A DNA stretch of 48,192 nucleotides from Pyrinomonadaceae bacterium (GTDB lineage Bacteria > Acidobacteriota > Blastocatellia > Pyrinomonadales > Pyrinomonadaceae): contig JAVEDE010000124.1 in NCBI GenBank assembly GCA_030841105.1, positions 1-48,192 on the forward strand. Reading direction: 5' to 3'. Shown piece after piece: positions 24,464 through 33,254 of this stretch (position 1 is its first letter; every line of letters starts with the position of its first letter). The position numbers were made by a program, and so were the translations under genes. A model generated the notes under the pieces. The model was given only the letters and a program-made list of their open reading frames with translations, did not search any database and was not told where the DNA came from.

Positions 24464-24766
24464 ATGACTTTGAAATCGCTCACAACGCTCGCGCTCGGCG
24501 CGGCGTTCACGCTCGCGTTCGGCGTCTCGGCTCTGGCCGCGCAAAACACGAACGGCAACACGAACGGCAACATGAACGGCAACATGAACGGCAACATGAA
24601 CGGCAATATGAACGGCAACACGAGTTCCCACGGGGGCGGCCACGCCAAACGGCACACGCCGCGTCGCGTCCGACGCGGGCGCAACACCACTCCGCGCACG
24701 CCCCGCCGCTCCGTCAACAACAGCAATACCAACACGGGCGGCAACACGAACAGCAACATGCGCTAG
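24464..24766 (+). CDS. Small secreted Asn/Met-repeat protein
   Basis: A 100-residue exported protein. The signal peptide (LTTLALGAAFTLAFGVSALAAQ) is followed by about six NGN(M/T) tetrapeptides encoded by a 12-bp DNA repeat (GGCAACATGAAC). Then comes a short HGGGHAKRHTPRR segment, an Arg/Pro/Thr-rich basic stretch, and a second Asn/Thr-rich tail (NNSNTNTGGNTN). GGAGGG lies 9 bases before the ATG. The His- and Arg-rich centre could bind metal or anions, which is speculative. I do not recognise the family. A strong terminator follows. Confidence 0.75.
   Translation: MTLKSLTTLALGAAFTLAFGVSALAAQNTNGNTNGNMNGNMNGNMNGNMNGNTSSHGGGHAKRHTPRRVRRGRNTTPRTPRRSVNNSNTNTGGNTNSNMR
24549..24620. repeat. 12-bp coding tandem repeat
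   Basis: About six in-frame copies of a 12-bp unit (AACGGCAACATG and close variants) encode the NGNM repeats of the small secreted protein. The copies with ATG are nearly identical, suggesting recent slippage. Confidence 0.8.
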
Positions 24767-24788
24767 GCGCGCCCGCACCTTAAACTTA

Positions 24789-24823
24789 AAAGCCCCGCGC
24801 GGTCTGTTTCCGCGCGGGGCTTT
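24789..24823. terminator. Strong bidirectional terminator
   Basis: AAAGCCCCGCGCGG (24789-24802) pairs perfectly with 24810-24823 over 14 bp with a 7-base loop. It lies between the convergent small secreted protein gene and ttcA, with A-rich and T-rich flanks on both sides. Confidence 0.9.
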
Positions 24824-24845
24824 CGTTCATCCTTCACCGGGTCGC

Positions 24846-25748
24846 CTACGAGATCGAGACGAGCGCGGGCGACAGCATCTCGCCTGCGGGGTCGGCGTGG
24901 CCGATGGCGGCGTCGAGTTCCGATTCGATGTCCCCGGCGGAGACGGGCGCGAGGTTGCGGAAGTCGAAGAGTTTGGGGTCGAGCAGGTGGGAGGGCACGG
25001 CGTTGCCGAGCGCGGTCAGCATCGAACTGCGGACGTTCGGTATCTCACGCTCCAACTCCGTGACGAGCCGCTTGATGCGCGCGCGTTTCAGATTCGACTG
25101 CGAGCCGCACAAATCGCACGGGATGATCGGAAACTCTTTCAGCGCGGCGTATTCGGCGATGTCCGTCTCGCGGCAATAGGCGAGCGGGCGGATGACCGTG
25201 TTGAGGCCGTCGTTCGAGCGCAGGACGGGCGGCATCGCCTTGAGTTGGCCGACGAAGAAGACGTTCAGAAGGAAGGTCGAGATGATGTCGTCGGCATGAT
25301 GACCGAGCGCGATCTTGGTGCAGCCCTCCTCCTGCGCGATGGTGTAGATGATGCCGCGCCGGAGACGCGAGCAGACCGAGCAGTAAGTTTTGCCTTCGGG
25401 CACGAGCCGCTTGACGATGGAATAAGTGTCGCGCTCGACGATGCGGAAGGGCACGCCGCGCTCCTTAAGGTAGGCGGGCAACACGTCGGCGGGAAAGTTC
25501 GGCTGCTTCTGATCGAGGTTGACGGCGAGCAGGTCGAAGTGGACGGGCGCGCGTTCGCGCACGTCAAGTAGTAAGTCGAGCAGAGTGTAACTGTCTTTGC
25601 CGCCGGAGAGGCAGACCATCACGCGGTCGCCGTCGGCGATCATCCCGAAGTCCTTGATCGCTTCGCCCATCTGCCGGAGCAGCTTCGTCTTGATTTTGCT
25701 TTCGATAAACATGTCACACGGCGGGACGCGCAACCCAAGCGCGCCCAC
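24846..25748 (-). CDS. ttcA: tRNA 2-thiocytidine synthetase
   Basis: A 300-residue PP-loop ATPase with an Fe-S cluster that thiolates C32 of some tRNAs. It has the P-loop [15 protein letters not shown], the paired [11 protein letters not shown] cysteines, [15 protein letters not shown] and IPCDLCGSQ, all as in Escherichia coli TtcA. The GTG at 25748 has GGGGAG at good spacing. The ATG at 25712 ([19 protein letters not shown]) is an alternative closer to the conserved N-terminus. The membrane-anchored L7/L12-like gene lies upstream with 15 bases between, so the two may be co-transcribed. Confidence 0.92.
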   Translation of the reverse strand: MGALGLRVPPCDMFIESKIKTKLLRQMGEAIKDFGMIADGDRVMVCLSGGKDSYTLLDLLLDVRERAPVHFDLLAVNLDQKQPNFPADVLPAYLKERGVPFRIVERDTYSIVKRLVPEGKTYCSVCSRLRRGIIYTIAQEEGCTKIALGHHADDIISTFLLNVFFVGQLKAMPPVLRSNDGLNTVIRPLAYCRETDIAEYAALKEFPIIPCDLCGSQSNLKRARIKRLVTELEREIPNVRSSMLTALGNAVPSHLLDPKLFDFRNLAPVSAGDIESELDAAIGHADPAGEMLSPALVSIS

Positions 25749-25763
25749 ACCTTTCTCCCCGGC

Positions 25764-26099
25764 CTATAAATTCCTCTGGATAGACTCGACCGCGTCCTTC
25801 GCTTCGCGCAGGCTGCAATTCGTCCGCGTGCGATAAACTTTGATCGCTTCGATCAAACGACGCTCGCGGAGGTGTCCTTTGATCTCCTCAAGCGAGTCCG
25901 CGTCGAGCGCGCCCGGCGCCTGTGTCGCTGCGTTGGCAGCAGCAGCGGCGCGCGCCGCATCGAGCGTGCGCGGCGCGTTAAATGTTTGGAGCATCGGTTC
26001 GCCGCTTGCGCCGCGCCGCCCCGACCATCTGCCGAGCACGTAGCAGACGAGGCCGAAGAGGACGAAGGCGAAAATAAGTTTGACGTTCATCAACTCCAC
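25764..26099 (-). CDS. Membrane-anchored L7/L12 C-terminal-like protein
   Basis: A 111-residue protein. The N-terminal membrane helix (LIFAFVLFGLVCYVLGRWSG) is followed by an Ala-rich linker, then a domain of about 45 residues. Within it LIEAIKVYRTRTNCSLREAKDAVESI resembles the C-terminal domain of ribosomal protein L7/L12 (I-x-x-I-K-x-x-R-x-x-T-x-x-x-L-x-x-A-K-x-x-V). It is not the ribosomal protein, since that one is soluble and lacks the helix. Function is unknown. Start is GTG 26099 with GGAG upstream, or ATG 26090. Confidence 0.75.
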   Translation of the reverse strand: MELMNVKLIFAFVLFGLVCYVLGRWSGRRGASGEPMLQTFNAPRTLDAARAAAAANAATQAPGALDADSLEEIKGHLRERRLIEAIKVYRTRTNCSLREAKDAVESIQRNL

Positions 26100-26543
26100 A
26101 AGTCTCCGCGCATATCAAACTGCGGCACGTCCAGAGTATCGCCGAAGACCGCGTGCGGGTTCAACCCGCGGAACGCGGCGTCGCGCGAACTGCCCGCGCG
26201 TCGCAACAGCATCGCAATCAACTTTCAACGCCCCTGCAACCCAGCACTGCGGCGCGCGATTTATATTCTCTCGCAACGGACATTCCTTCAATGAGGAATC
26301 ATGATCGAAAGCGTCGGGCTTGGGGGAGTCAGGCGCTTTCGATTCTCCTTCGAGTCGGACAAGTGGGCGACGAGCGGCGCGGGTCGCGAGTCTCGAACCT
26401 TAAGCAGCAGAGTCAACATGAACGAAAGGGCAGACCCTAACGCCGGGTCTGCCCTTTCACTTTTCAGCGACGACTGCGTGACTGCTGTTGTGTGACTGCC
26501 GCACGCTCCGGCGACTCGATGATCGTCTTACTAATTTCGCCAG
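26100..26543. other. Gene-poor stretch with hairpins
   Basis: No protein gene is convincing here. A 10-base inverted pair ATCGAAAGCG/CGCTTTCGAT (about 26303-26343) and a short ATTCCT/AGGAAT hairpin (about 26282-26299) are present, and a strong terminator lies at 26426-26459. An unannotated small RNA is possible but unproven. Confidence 0.4.
26426..26459. terminator. 14-bp perfect-stem terminator
   Basis: GAAAGGGCAGACCC pairs perfectly with GGGTCTGCCCTTTC across a 7-base loop. It is 85-118 bases after the stop of the minus-strand dienelactone hydrolase gene and is followed on that strand by TTTCGTT-type sequence. Confidence 0.8.
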
Positions 26544-27233
26544 CTACTGTTGTGCTCCCAGATGTGCGCGGAAGAAGCGGATGGTGCGTTGCCACGCATC
26601 GGCGGCGGCCGTGGCGTTGAAGACTTCGGGGCGTTCGTCGTTGAAGAAGGCGTGATCCGCGCCCGCGTAGACGTGTATCTCCGCCGACTTGTCGAGCGAT
26701 TTCAGTTTCGCTTCGAGTTCGCGCGCGAGCGCGGGCGTGGCGAAATCATCGCGTTCGGCGTAGAGGCCGAGCAGCGGCGCGCGCAGGTTGTCGAGGTCGG
26801 GCTTGACCTTCGGGTGGCCGCCGTAGAAGACGACGCACGCGCCGACCTGTCCGTTCTTCGACGCCGCGTAGAGCGAGAGCGCGCCGCCCATGCAGAAGCC
26901 GACCGTGCCGACCCGCTCGCCTGTGACCGCCTCGTGCGCGAGCAGGTATTCGATTGCGCCGCGCAAATCTTTCTCCGCCTGCTCGATGTTGAGCGCCATC
27001 ATCAGCTTGCCCGCCTCGTCGGGCGAACCTGTGGTGCGGCCGTGGTAGAGGTCTGGCGCGAGCGCGACGAAGCCTGCGGCGGCGAAGCGTTCGCACACGT
27101 TTTTGATGTGCGGCACGAGTCCCCACCACTCCTGTATGACGATCACGCCCGCGCCCGCGCCGGATTCGGGCACGGCCAGATAGCCTTCGGCCGTGCCGCC
27201 GTTGCTCTTGAATTCGACCATCTCGTTCGGCAT
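26544..27233 (-). CDS. Dienelactone hydrolase family protein
   Basis: A 229-residue alpha/beta hydrolase of the dienelactone hydrolase type. The catalytic triad is visible: Cys in VGFCMGGALS (the family uses Cys rather than Ser at the nucleophile elbow), Asp in YAERDDFATP and His in GADHAFFND. IVIQEWWGL near the N-terminus is also typical. Length is standard. The substrate may be dienelactone or another small ester or lactone, and no degradation cluster is adjacent. The ATG at 27233 has GGGGGAAA 5 bases upstream. Confidence 0.9.
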   Translation of the reverse strand: MPNEMVEFKSNGGTAEGYLAVPESGAGAGVIVIQEWWGLVPHIKNVCERFAAAGFVALAPDLYHGRTTGSPDEAGKLMMALNIEQAEKDLRGAIEYLLAHEAVTGERVGTVGFCMGGALSLYAASKNGQVGACVVFYGGHPKVKPDLDNLRAPLLGLYAERDDFATPALARELEAKLKSLDKSAEIHVYAGADHAFFNDERPEVFNATAAADAWQRTIRFFRAHLGAQQ

Positions 27234-27580
27234 AGATTTCCCCCGTATGAAACACCGATTCGGTGATGTGTGAGCGTTGATTGCCGGAGCAGTTTAGTTG
27301 AAAAGCCGTCAATCGTGAATCGTAGAAAGGCGTGAATCCTAGATCGTGAATCGAAAATCGAGAAAACCTGTCTTGAATCTATTTACGATTCACGATTCAC
27401 GATTGACTACTTTTCGGCTATTATCACGGGCAAGTAGAGAAGGCGGAAGTTTTGGCGGTCGCGCGAGTCGGCCGCGAGCAGCAGCACCCGCCGCCGTAGT
27501 CGGCAGCAGCCCTACGACCTTGTTTTCATTTCCAACGCCATCAAGCGCACGAACCCTAGAGATAGTGAAGGGAGACTTAG
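27234..27580. other. Divergent intergenic region with repeat element
   Basis: It holds an inverted repeat (27308-27407) and a promoter candidate for the bactofilin gene: TTCACG at 27396-27401, 17 bases, TATTAT at 27419-27424. The -35 box would lie inside the repeat arm. The rest, about 150 bases, looks like an untranslated leader. GGGAG precedes the bactofilin ATG. Confidence 0.45.
27308..27407. repeat. Inverted repeat with GTGAATC heptamer arms
   Basis: GTCAATCGTGAATCGT at the left (from 27308) pairs with the right arm 27384-27407, which holds three CGATTCA-type 7-bp words. The left arm continues with further GTGAATC words to about 27359. Confidence 0.8.
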
Positions 27581-28351
27581 ATGTTTAGACCGGGAAAACC
27601 TAAAGACCAACCGGGCAGCGAGCACCCTAGCGAGCAACCCCAACCGGCGACTTCGGGCTACGGCACGGCGGCAGACGCACAGAGTCGCAACACCTCGACC
27701 GCGGATCAAACCTCTTCAACCGGAGCACGGAACATGAGCGAATCTCAACCGATCACCACGCGCGCCGTCAGCGAAAGCGAATCGCTCGCGCGCGACATCA
27801 AGGAAGGCACTCTCAGCGGCTTCGTCGGCAACGGCACGACCCTCACCGGCGAGGCCAACTTCAAAGGCATGCTGCGCGTTGACGGCCACCTGTCGGGGCG
27901 CGTCAGTTCGCAGGACGGCACGCTCATCGTCTCCACGGGCGGGCAGGTTGACGCCGACGTAGAAGTCTCCGTCGCGCAAATCTACGGCACGGTCGTCGGC
28001 AACATCACGGCCACCAAACGGATCGAACTCGGCCGTGTCGCCAAGGTGACGGGCGACATCCAGACGCCCGCGCTCGTCATCGAGCAGGGCGCGGTGTTCG
28101 AGGGCAGTTGCCGCATGCAACAGATCAAAGACGAACAGGCCAAGGGCGAAGCGCGCGCCGCCAACAGCAGCAGCGCCGCCGCGTCGTCTTCCACGGCCTC
28201 AACGTCGGGCGCGTCCACCTCGCCCACCGCTTCGTCGGCGACCTCCTCGTCCTCCAAGCCGACCGACGGCGCGGCGGGCGCGTCAACCGGATCGAGCGCG
28301 AGCGGATCATCAACCGGCGTGCGCGACCAGACGCCCATCAAGACCACCTAA
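27581..28351 (+). CDS. Bactofilin (polymer-forming cytoskeletal protein)
   Basis: A 256-residue protein. A disordered N-terminus (about 75 residues, Pro/Gln/Ser-rich) is followed by the bactofilin beta-helix (about residues 80-180). Typical repeats include LTGEANFKGMLRVDGHLSGRV, LIVSTGGQVDADVEV and GTVVGNITATKRIELG. The C-terminal 75 residues are Ser/Thr/Ala-rich and low-complexity. Bactofilins polymerise without nucleotide and act in cell shape, stalks or chromosome positioning, often with a LysM/M23 peptidase. No such peptidase gene is adjacent here. Confidence 0.88.
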   Translation: MFRPGKPKDQPGSEHPSEQPQPATSGYGTAADAQSRNTSTADQTSSTGARNMSESQPITTRAVSESESLARDIKEGTLSGFVGNGTTLTGEANFKGMLRVDGHLSGRVSSQDGTLIVSTGGQVDADVEVSVAQIYGTVVGNITATKRIELGRVAKVTGDIQTPALVIEQGAVFEGSCRMQQIKDEQAKGEARAANSSSAAASSSTASTSGASTSPTASSATSSSSKPTDGAAGASTGSSASGSSTGVRDQTPIKTT

Positions 28352-28376
28352 ACTCGCCCGCAACGCTCAAGACGCG

Positions 28377-28431
28377 AAAAGGCAAAAGTGATACCGGGAG
28401 CAATTACGCTCCCGCTTCACTTTTGCCTTTT
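28377..28431 (+). terminator. Long hairpin after bactofilin gene
   Basis: AAAAGGCAAAAGTGA pairs with TCACTTTTGCCTTTT, and inside it GGGAGC pairs with GCTCCC, with a small internal mismatch and a 6-base loop. It ends in a T-run and lies 25 bases after the stop. Confidence 0.85.
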
Positions 28432-28531
28432 CCGTTAGTGACCAGACAACGCGCTTTGCCGCAGCGTCAACATTGAATCAATCAAATTCCGGTCAAGGGA
28501 TGAGCAGCATTTCATGCGGGTCAAGTGCCGC

Positions 28532-28562
28532 TTGAGTGGCGCGAGGCGCACTATGCTACAAT
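28532..28562 (+). promoter_or_regulatory. Candidate sigma70-type promoter for korAB
   Basis: TTGAGT (28532-28537) and TACAAT (28557-28562) are separated by 19 bases, slightly long. They lie about 90 bases before the korA ATG. Confidence 0.4.
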
Positions 28563-28651
28563 GCGCTTGAGCCAGACGAACCGAAGTGTTCCTACCCCGA
28601 AGTTGGCGCTTCGTTATCTTCCCAAACAATAGAAGGATTCATTAAGACATT

Positions 28652-30520
28652 ATGAGTACTGTCATTGATCCGCCGCCCGCCGCGCCGCCCGTCGAAAAAC
28701 AGTTCGAGGAAGTCGAGACCGTCACCATCCGCTTCGCCGGCGACTCCGGCGACGGCATGCAGTTGACGGGCACGCAGTTCACGAACACCTCCGCCGTCCT
28801 CGGCAACGACATCTCCACTCTGCCCGACTTCCCCGCAGAGATTCGCGCGCCCGCCGGGAGTCTCCCCGGCGTCTCCGGCTTCCAGTTGAACTTCTCCTCG
28901 CAGGACATCCGCACGCCCGGCGATCAGCCGAACGTGCTCGTCGCGATGAACCCCGCCGCGCTCAAGGTCAACCTCTTCGACCTCGAAGAGGGCGGCACGA
29001 TCATCGTCAACACGGACGAGTTCAACAAGGAGAACTTGAAGAAAGCGGCCTACGCGGCGAACCCGCTCGAAGACGAGACGCTCAAAGGCTACCGCGTCCA
29101 TCATCTCCCGATCACGACTTTGAACCTGCGCGCGCTGCAACAGGCCGAGGTGAAACTGACGCGCAAGGAGATGGATCGCTGCAAAAACTTCTTCGCGCTC
29201 GGCGTCCTCTACTGGCTCTACGACCGCCCGATGGAGCCGACGCTCGAATGGATCGAATCGAAGTTTAAGAAGTTGCCGGAGGTGGCGCGCGCCAACGTCG
29301 TCGCCCTGCGGACGGGCTACAATTTCGCCGACACGACCGAAGTTTTCACCACGCACTACAGCGTCAAGAAGGCCGCGATTGCGCCCGGCAAGTATCGCAA
29401 GATCACCGGCAACGAGGCGACCGCCATCGGCTTCGTCGCCGCCTCGCAACTCTCCGGTCGCCCGCTCTTTTACGGCTCGTATCCGATCACGCCCGCCTCC
29501 GACATCCTGCACGAACTCGCGCGTCACAAGAATTTCGGCGTCAAGACGTTTCAGGCCGAGGACGAGATCGCGGCCGTCTGCGCGGCCATCGGCGCGGCCT
29601 TCACCGGACACATCGGCCTGACCGGCACGTCCGGCCCCGGCGTCGCTTTGAAGCAGGAGGCCATCGGCCTCGCCGTGATGACCGAACTCCCGCTCGTCAT
29701 CATCAACGTGCAGCGCGGCGGCCCTTCCACCGGACTTCCGACCAAGACCGAACAGGCCGATCTCTTTCAAGCCGTCTGGGGCAGAAACGGCGAGTGCCCG
29801 GCCGTCGTCGTCGCGCCCTCGACGCCCGCAGACTGTTTCCACATGGCGGTCGAGTCGGTGCGCCTCGCCTTCCGCCACATGACGCCCGTCTTCTATCTCT
29901 CCGATGGCTACCTCGCCAACGGCGCGGAGCCGTGGGCGATCCCCGCGCTCGAAGATTTGCCGAAGATCGAAGTGAAGTTTGCAGACGACCCCACGGGCTT
30001 TCTTCCCTACGCGCGCGACGAGCGGCTCTCGCGCCCCTACGCCATTCCGGGGACGCCCGGCCTCGAACACCGCGTCGGCGGCATCGAGAAGGAACACCTG
30101 ACGGGCAACGTCAACTACGACCCGGAGAATCACGAATTCATGGTCAGACTCCGGCAGGAGAAAGTTGATCGCGTCGCCGACGACATCCCCGACCTCGAAG
30201 TGTTCGGCGAGTCGTCGGGCAAGGTGCTCGTCCTCGGCTGGGGTTCGACCTACGGTTCGATCACCTCGGCCGTCGAACGCTTGCAGCGCGCAGGCCGCTC
30301 CGTGTCGAGCGCGCACCTGCGCTACCTGAATCCCTTCCCGAAAAATCTCGGCGCGGTGCTTCGCTCCTTCGAGCGCGTCATCATCCCCGAGATGAACCTC
30401 GGCCAACTCGCCACCATGATCCGCGCCAAGTATCTCGTTGACGCCGTCACCTTCTCGAAGGTCAAAGGCCGCCCCTTCCAGATACGCGAGATCGTGGAGA
30501 AGGTGGAAGAGTATTTGTAG
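28652..30520 (+). CDS. korA: 2-oxoacid:ferredoxin oxidoreductase, alpha (gamma-alpha fusion)
   Basis: A 622-residue subunit, likely of 2-oxoglutarate:ferredoxin oxidoreductase. It makes acyl-CoA and CO2 from a 2-oxoacid and passes electrons to ferredoxin. The N-terminal gamma-type domain (about residues 20-200) starts [20 protein letters not shown]. It is followed by the alpha domain with [27 protein letters not shown] and [14 protein letters not shown]. This fused arrangement is common for KorA in aerobic and microaerobic bacteria. The korB gene follows 32 bases later. The enzyme fits the TCA cycle or its reverse. Confidence 0.92.
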   Translation: MSTVIDPPPAAPPVEKQFEEVETVTIRFAGDSGDGMQLTGTQFTNTSAVLGNDISTLPDFPAEIRAPAGSLPGVSGFQLNFSSQDIRTPGDQPNVLVAMNPAALKVNLFDLEEGGTIIVNTDEFNKENLKKAAYAANPLEDETLKGYRVHHLPITTLNLRALQQAEVKLTRKEMDRCKNFFALGVLYWLYDRPMEPTLEWIESKFKKLPEVARANVVALRTGYNFADTTEVFTTHYSVKKAAIAPGKYRKITGNEATAIGFVAASQLSGRPLFYGSYPITPASDILHELARHKNFGVKTFQAEDEIAAVCAAIGAAFTGHIGLTGTSGPGVALKQEAIGLAVMTELPLVIINVQRGGPSTGLPTKTEQADLFQAVWGRNGECPAVVVAPSTPADCFHMAVESVRLAFRHMTPVFYLSDGYLANGAEPWAIPALEDLPKIEVKFADDPTGFLPYARDERLSRPYAIPGTPGLEHRVGGIEKEHLTGNVNYDPENHEFMVRLRQEKVDRVADDIPDLEVFGESSGKVLVLGWGSTYGSITSAVERLQRAGRSVSSAHLRYLNPFPKNLGAVLRSFERVIIPEMNLGQLATMIRAKYLVDAVTFSKVKGRPFQIREIVEKVEEYL

Positions 30521-30552
30521 GACTAAGCAGGACTAATATTGAAGGATAAATT

Positions 30553-31710
30553 ATGAGCACTAATGGAAACGGCAATAACGGCGACGCGCCGGAGGTGACG
30601 GACGCGGAGGCGCGGAGCATCGGCGGGAACGTCAGTGGGAGCGGCCCTGCGCCGGAGAGCGAGCCGGGGTCGGTGGTGGCGGGCGAGGTCGCGCCGCCGC
30701 CCGCGCAGTTGAAGAAGGCTGATTTCGTGTCGGGACAGGAAGTGCGCTGGTGTCCGGGCTGCGGCGACTATTCGATCTTGAACAACGTGCAGAAGGTGAT
30801 GCCCGAACTCGGCATCCCGCGCGAGAAGATCGTGTTCGTCAGTGGCATCGGCTGCTCGTCGCGCTTCCCCTACTACATGAACACCTACGGCTTTCACTCG
30901 ATCCACGGGCGCGCGCCCGCCGTCGCCACCGGCATCAAGGCCGCGAACCCTGAACTCTCCGTGTGGGTCGTCACCGGCGACGGTGATGCCTTGTCCATCG
31001 GCGGCAACCATTTCATGCACGCTATCCGCCGTAACCTAGACATGAACGTCATCCTCTTCAACAACCGCATCTACGGTCTGACGAAGGGGCAGTACAGCCC
31101 GACCTCGGAACTCGGCAAGCGCACCAAGTCAACGCCGATGGGCGTGATTGACTACCCGCTCAACCCGCTCTCGGTGGCGATTGCGAGCGAGGCCACGTTC
31201 GTCGCGCGCTCGCTCGATCTGGACGTGAAGCACCTCGGCGCGACCGTGCAGGCCGCCGCGCGTCACAAGGGCGTCTCCTTCATAGAGGTCTACCAGAACT
31301 GCAACATCTTCAACGACGGCGCGTTCGAGTATTTCACCGAGCGCAGCGTGCGTACCGATCACATGATCTACCTCGAACACGGCCAGCCGATGATCTTCGG
31401 CAAGGAGCGCAACAAGGGCATCCGCATGAACGGCGCGCACCCGGAAGTCGTGACCATCGGCGAGAACGGCATCACGGTTGACGACCTGCTCGTCCACGAC
31501 ATCCACCTCAAAGACCCCTCGGTTGCCTTCATGCTCGCGCGCATGGAGTACCCGGACTTCCCGCAACCCGTCGGCATCTTCCGCGCCGTCGAGCGCGACA
31601 CCTACGAGGACATGATGGAGGCGCAGATCAAGGCCGCCATCGCCAAGCAGGGCGCAGGGAACTTGGAAAAACTCATCAACAGCGGCGACACTTGGATCGT
31701 CGGCGGCTAA
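30553..31710 (+). CDS. korB: 2-oxoacid:ferredoxin oxidoreductase, beta subunit
   Basis: A 385-residue thiamine-diphosphate-binding subunit. CPGCGDYSIL carries two of the Fe-S Cys ligands, and CSSR lies further on. The diphosphate/Mg motif is VTGDGDALSIGGNHFMHAIRRN, and NNRIYGLTKGQYSPTS follows, all typical of KorB. An unusual Glu/Gly/Pro-rich N-terminal extension of about 55 residues precedes the domain. AAGGATAAATT precedes the ATG. It pairs with korA. The partner ferredoxin may be the one encoded at 44412, but that gene is distant. Confidence 0.93.
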   Translation: MSTNGNGNNGDAPEVTDAEARSIGGNVSGSGPAPESEPGSVVAGEVAPPPAQLKKADFVSGQEVRWCPGCGDYSILNNVQKVMPELGIPREKIVFVSGIGCSSRFPYYMNTYGFHSIHGRAPAVATGIKAANPELSVWVVTGDGDALSIGGNHFMHAIRRNLDMNVILFNNRIYGLTKGQYSPTSELGKRTKSTPMGVIDYPLNPLSVAIASEATFVARSLDLDVKHLGATVQAAARHKGVSFIEVYQNCNIFNDGAFEYFTERSVRTDHMIYLEHGQPMIFGKERNKGIRMNGAHPEVVTIGENGITVDDLLVHDIHLKDPSVAFMLARMEYPDFPQPVGIFRAVERDTYEDMMEAQIKAAIAKQGAGNLEKLINSGDTWIVGG

Positions 31711-32056
31711 AAGTTAAGATGACGGGCGACGGGAGGCGGCCTGCTGATGTCTCCTCTCGTCGTCCGAGAATTTTCGTTCGCTTAAACTCTCGTTCGCTTA
31801 AACTCTTGTTCGCAAGTGCTCTCGTCTCCTTGAATTTTTACGCGGGGCATCATCCCTCATTCGCCCGCGCCGCAAACATCGCCGTCACCGCCGCCGCTGC
31901 GGACTCGTAGATCGAACCTCGCTCCCAAACTAACCGGCAGGAACTTATCGGCCTTCCAAAACACCGGCTTCCACGGTCGCGCCCGCGACCCGATGGACGC
32001 ACGACGGCCGCCGCTCTTTCCCTTTTCCGGCCGACTCTTCACAGGAGGTACACGCC
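31711..32056. other. Intergenic stretch with 16-bp tandem repeat
   Basis: No convincing gene. TCGTTCGCTTAAACTC is repeated at 31774-31789 and 31790-31805 with a partial third copy. A frame through 31719-31909 encodes a signal-peptide-like stretch (LKLLFASALVSLNFYAG) but has no ribosome site, and part of it is repeat DNA. AGGAGG at 32042-32047 belongs to the next gene. Confidence 0.5.
31774..31813. repeat. 16-bp tandem repeat, 2.5 copies
   Basis: Two exact TCGTTCGCTTAAACTC units (31774-31805) are followed by a partial diverged unit. They lie downstream of korB. Confidence 0.8.
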
Positions 32057-33142
32057 ATGAGACTCGCCCCGCTTAAATCCTTACCGCCTACGATGCTCGT
32101 CCTCGCGCTCCTCTACAGCGCGGGCTACCCGCTCGCCGCGCCTCACGCCACACACGCCGCGCCCGCCGCCGCCGACGAACAGACCTTCGGACAACAACCG
32201 ACGCCGACTCCCGCTCCGATCATCCGGCCGCGACCGCGTGTGCGGCCGACCCCGACGCCCACGCCTACGCCCAAACGCGGCGACATCCGGACGACCCAAG
32301 ACCCGACGCCCACGCCTACGCCCACCCCCACGCCCAAATCCGGCGGCGGCCTGAGCACGGGCGAGAAGATCGCCATCGGCGGCATCCTCGGCGCGGTGGT
32401 CGGCGGCGGCATACTGGTCGCGAAAAGCGGCGGCGTGAGTTCGGGCGATCTGTCGAAGAACGGCCCGCAGTTCCCGTCTGCCTTGACGATGAGCAACATT
32501 CAGGTGACGGGTTTCGCGGACGCCGGTTGGCCTCTGTTCGTGGGCTACGAGTTGCAACAGCCCGCCTTGGTCACGCTGACGATCAAAGCGGACAAAGTTG
32601 ATCCGTTCGTCCAACAACTCGAAGGCTCGCCGGGGGCGCACGAGTTAACCTTGACCATCCCCGCGCGCTTCGACTCGAAGAAGCCGCGCGTAACCAGTTT
32701 CTCCCTCACCGCCGTGAGCGACAACCCGTCCGCACCCGCGCCCGTCGAGTTTGTCTATGTGGACATCTGCGCGGGGCACAACGCGGTCGGCTCGGTGGGG
32801 ATTGACAACGTGAGTTTTCAACCCGGCGACGTGCAGGCCACCGCGCAGTCGCAGAAAGCCAACTACAAGTTTCACTCGCTCTTCGACTTTGACAAAGTGA
32901 CCGCCGACTTCATGTTGATCGGGAGAAACGACAAACGCGAGATCGTGGCGAAGCGCGTGGGGCGGGAAAAATTCGACCGCGGCATCAAGCGCGACGGCTG
33001 GCTCGCGAGCGACTGGGATTGCCGCGACGGTAAAAAAGTCTCGCAGGGCAGGCATCAACTACAGGTGCGCGGCTGGCGCGGTTTGGAGCAAGGCGGCGAC
33101 TGGGTGGCAACCATGTCGAAGCAGTTCGTGCGCGTCCGTTGA
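32057..33142 (+). CDS. Exported protein with Thr/Pro linker and transmembrane helix
   Basis: A 361-residue protein of unknown function. The signal peptide is followed by a TPTPTPTPK-type linker (about residues 48-95). Next is a glycine-rich hydrophobic helix (IAIGGILGAVVGGGILVA, about residues 108-125), then a 230-residue beta-rich extracytoplasmic domain. That domain has LVTLTIKADKVDPFV, a single-Cys DICAGH stretch and WDCRDGKKVSQGRHQLQVRGW. The last part resembles secreted Ig-like modules, without a named match. AGGAGG precedes the ATG. The stop lies in a 26-bp tandem repeat. Confidence 0.75.
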   Translation: MRLAPLKSLPPTMLVLALLYSAGYPLAAPHATHAAPAAADEQTFGQQPTPTPAPIIRPRPRVRPTPTPTPTPKRGDIRTTQDPTPTPTPTPTPKSGGGLSTGEKIAIGGILGAVVGGGILVAKSGGVSSGDLSKNGPQFPSALTMSNIQVTGFADAGWPLFVGYELQQPALVTLTIKADKVDPFVQQLEGSPGAHELTLTIPARFDSKKPRVTSFSLTAVSDNPSAPAPVEFVYVDICAGHNAVGSVGIDNVSFQPGDVQATAQSQKANYKFHSLFDFDKVTADFMLIGRNDKREIVAKRVGREKFDRGIKRDGWLASDWDCRDGKKVSQGRHQLQVRGWRGLEQGGDWVATMSKQFVRVR

Positions 33143-33219
33143 GACGAGCCACCGCCCCGTGTCGCTGAGACAAGACATCGCCGTGTGTCGCTGAGACAAG
33201 CAAGCCGCCGCTGCGTGTC
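33138..33219. repeat. 26-bp imperfect tandem repeat spanning a stop codon
   Basis: Units beginning GTTGAGACGAGCC (33138), GCTGAGACAAGAC (33164) and GCTGAGACAAGCA (33190) each end in GTGTC. The stop codon TGA of the upstream gene (33140-33142) is inside the first unit; the later units keep a TGA at the same place. Confidence 0.75.
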
Positions 33220-33254
33220 CCGCGCGCGGCCGTGCGCGCTTTGAGGAGTTCAAT

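Larger units (their letters stand above)
28352..28651. other. Intergenic region between bactofilin and korA
   Basis: It holds the bactofilin terminator (28377-28431) and a korA promoter candidate (28532-28562). I see no gene. Confidence 0.5.

Noticed and set aside
26320..26410. Possible SRP RNA (GTCAGG near 26325 and AAGCAGCA near 26402)
   Set aside because: The two motifs are too far apart and the expected helix between them does not form.
31719..31910. Possible small secreted protein (hydrophobic segment LKLLFASALVSLNF)
   Set aside because: No ribosome binding site, the frame runs through a 16-bp tandem repeat, and no homologue comes to mind.
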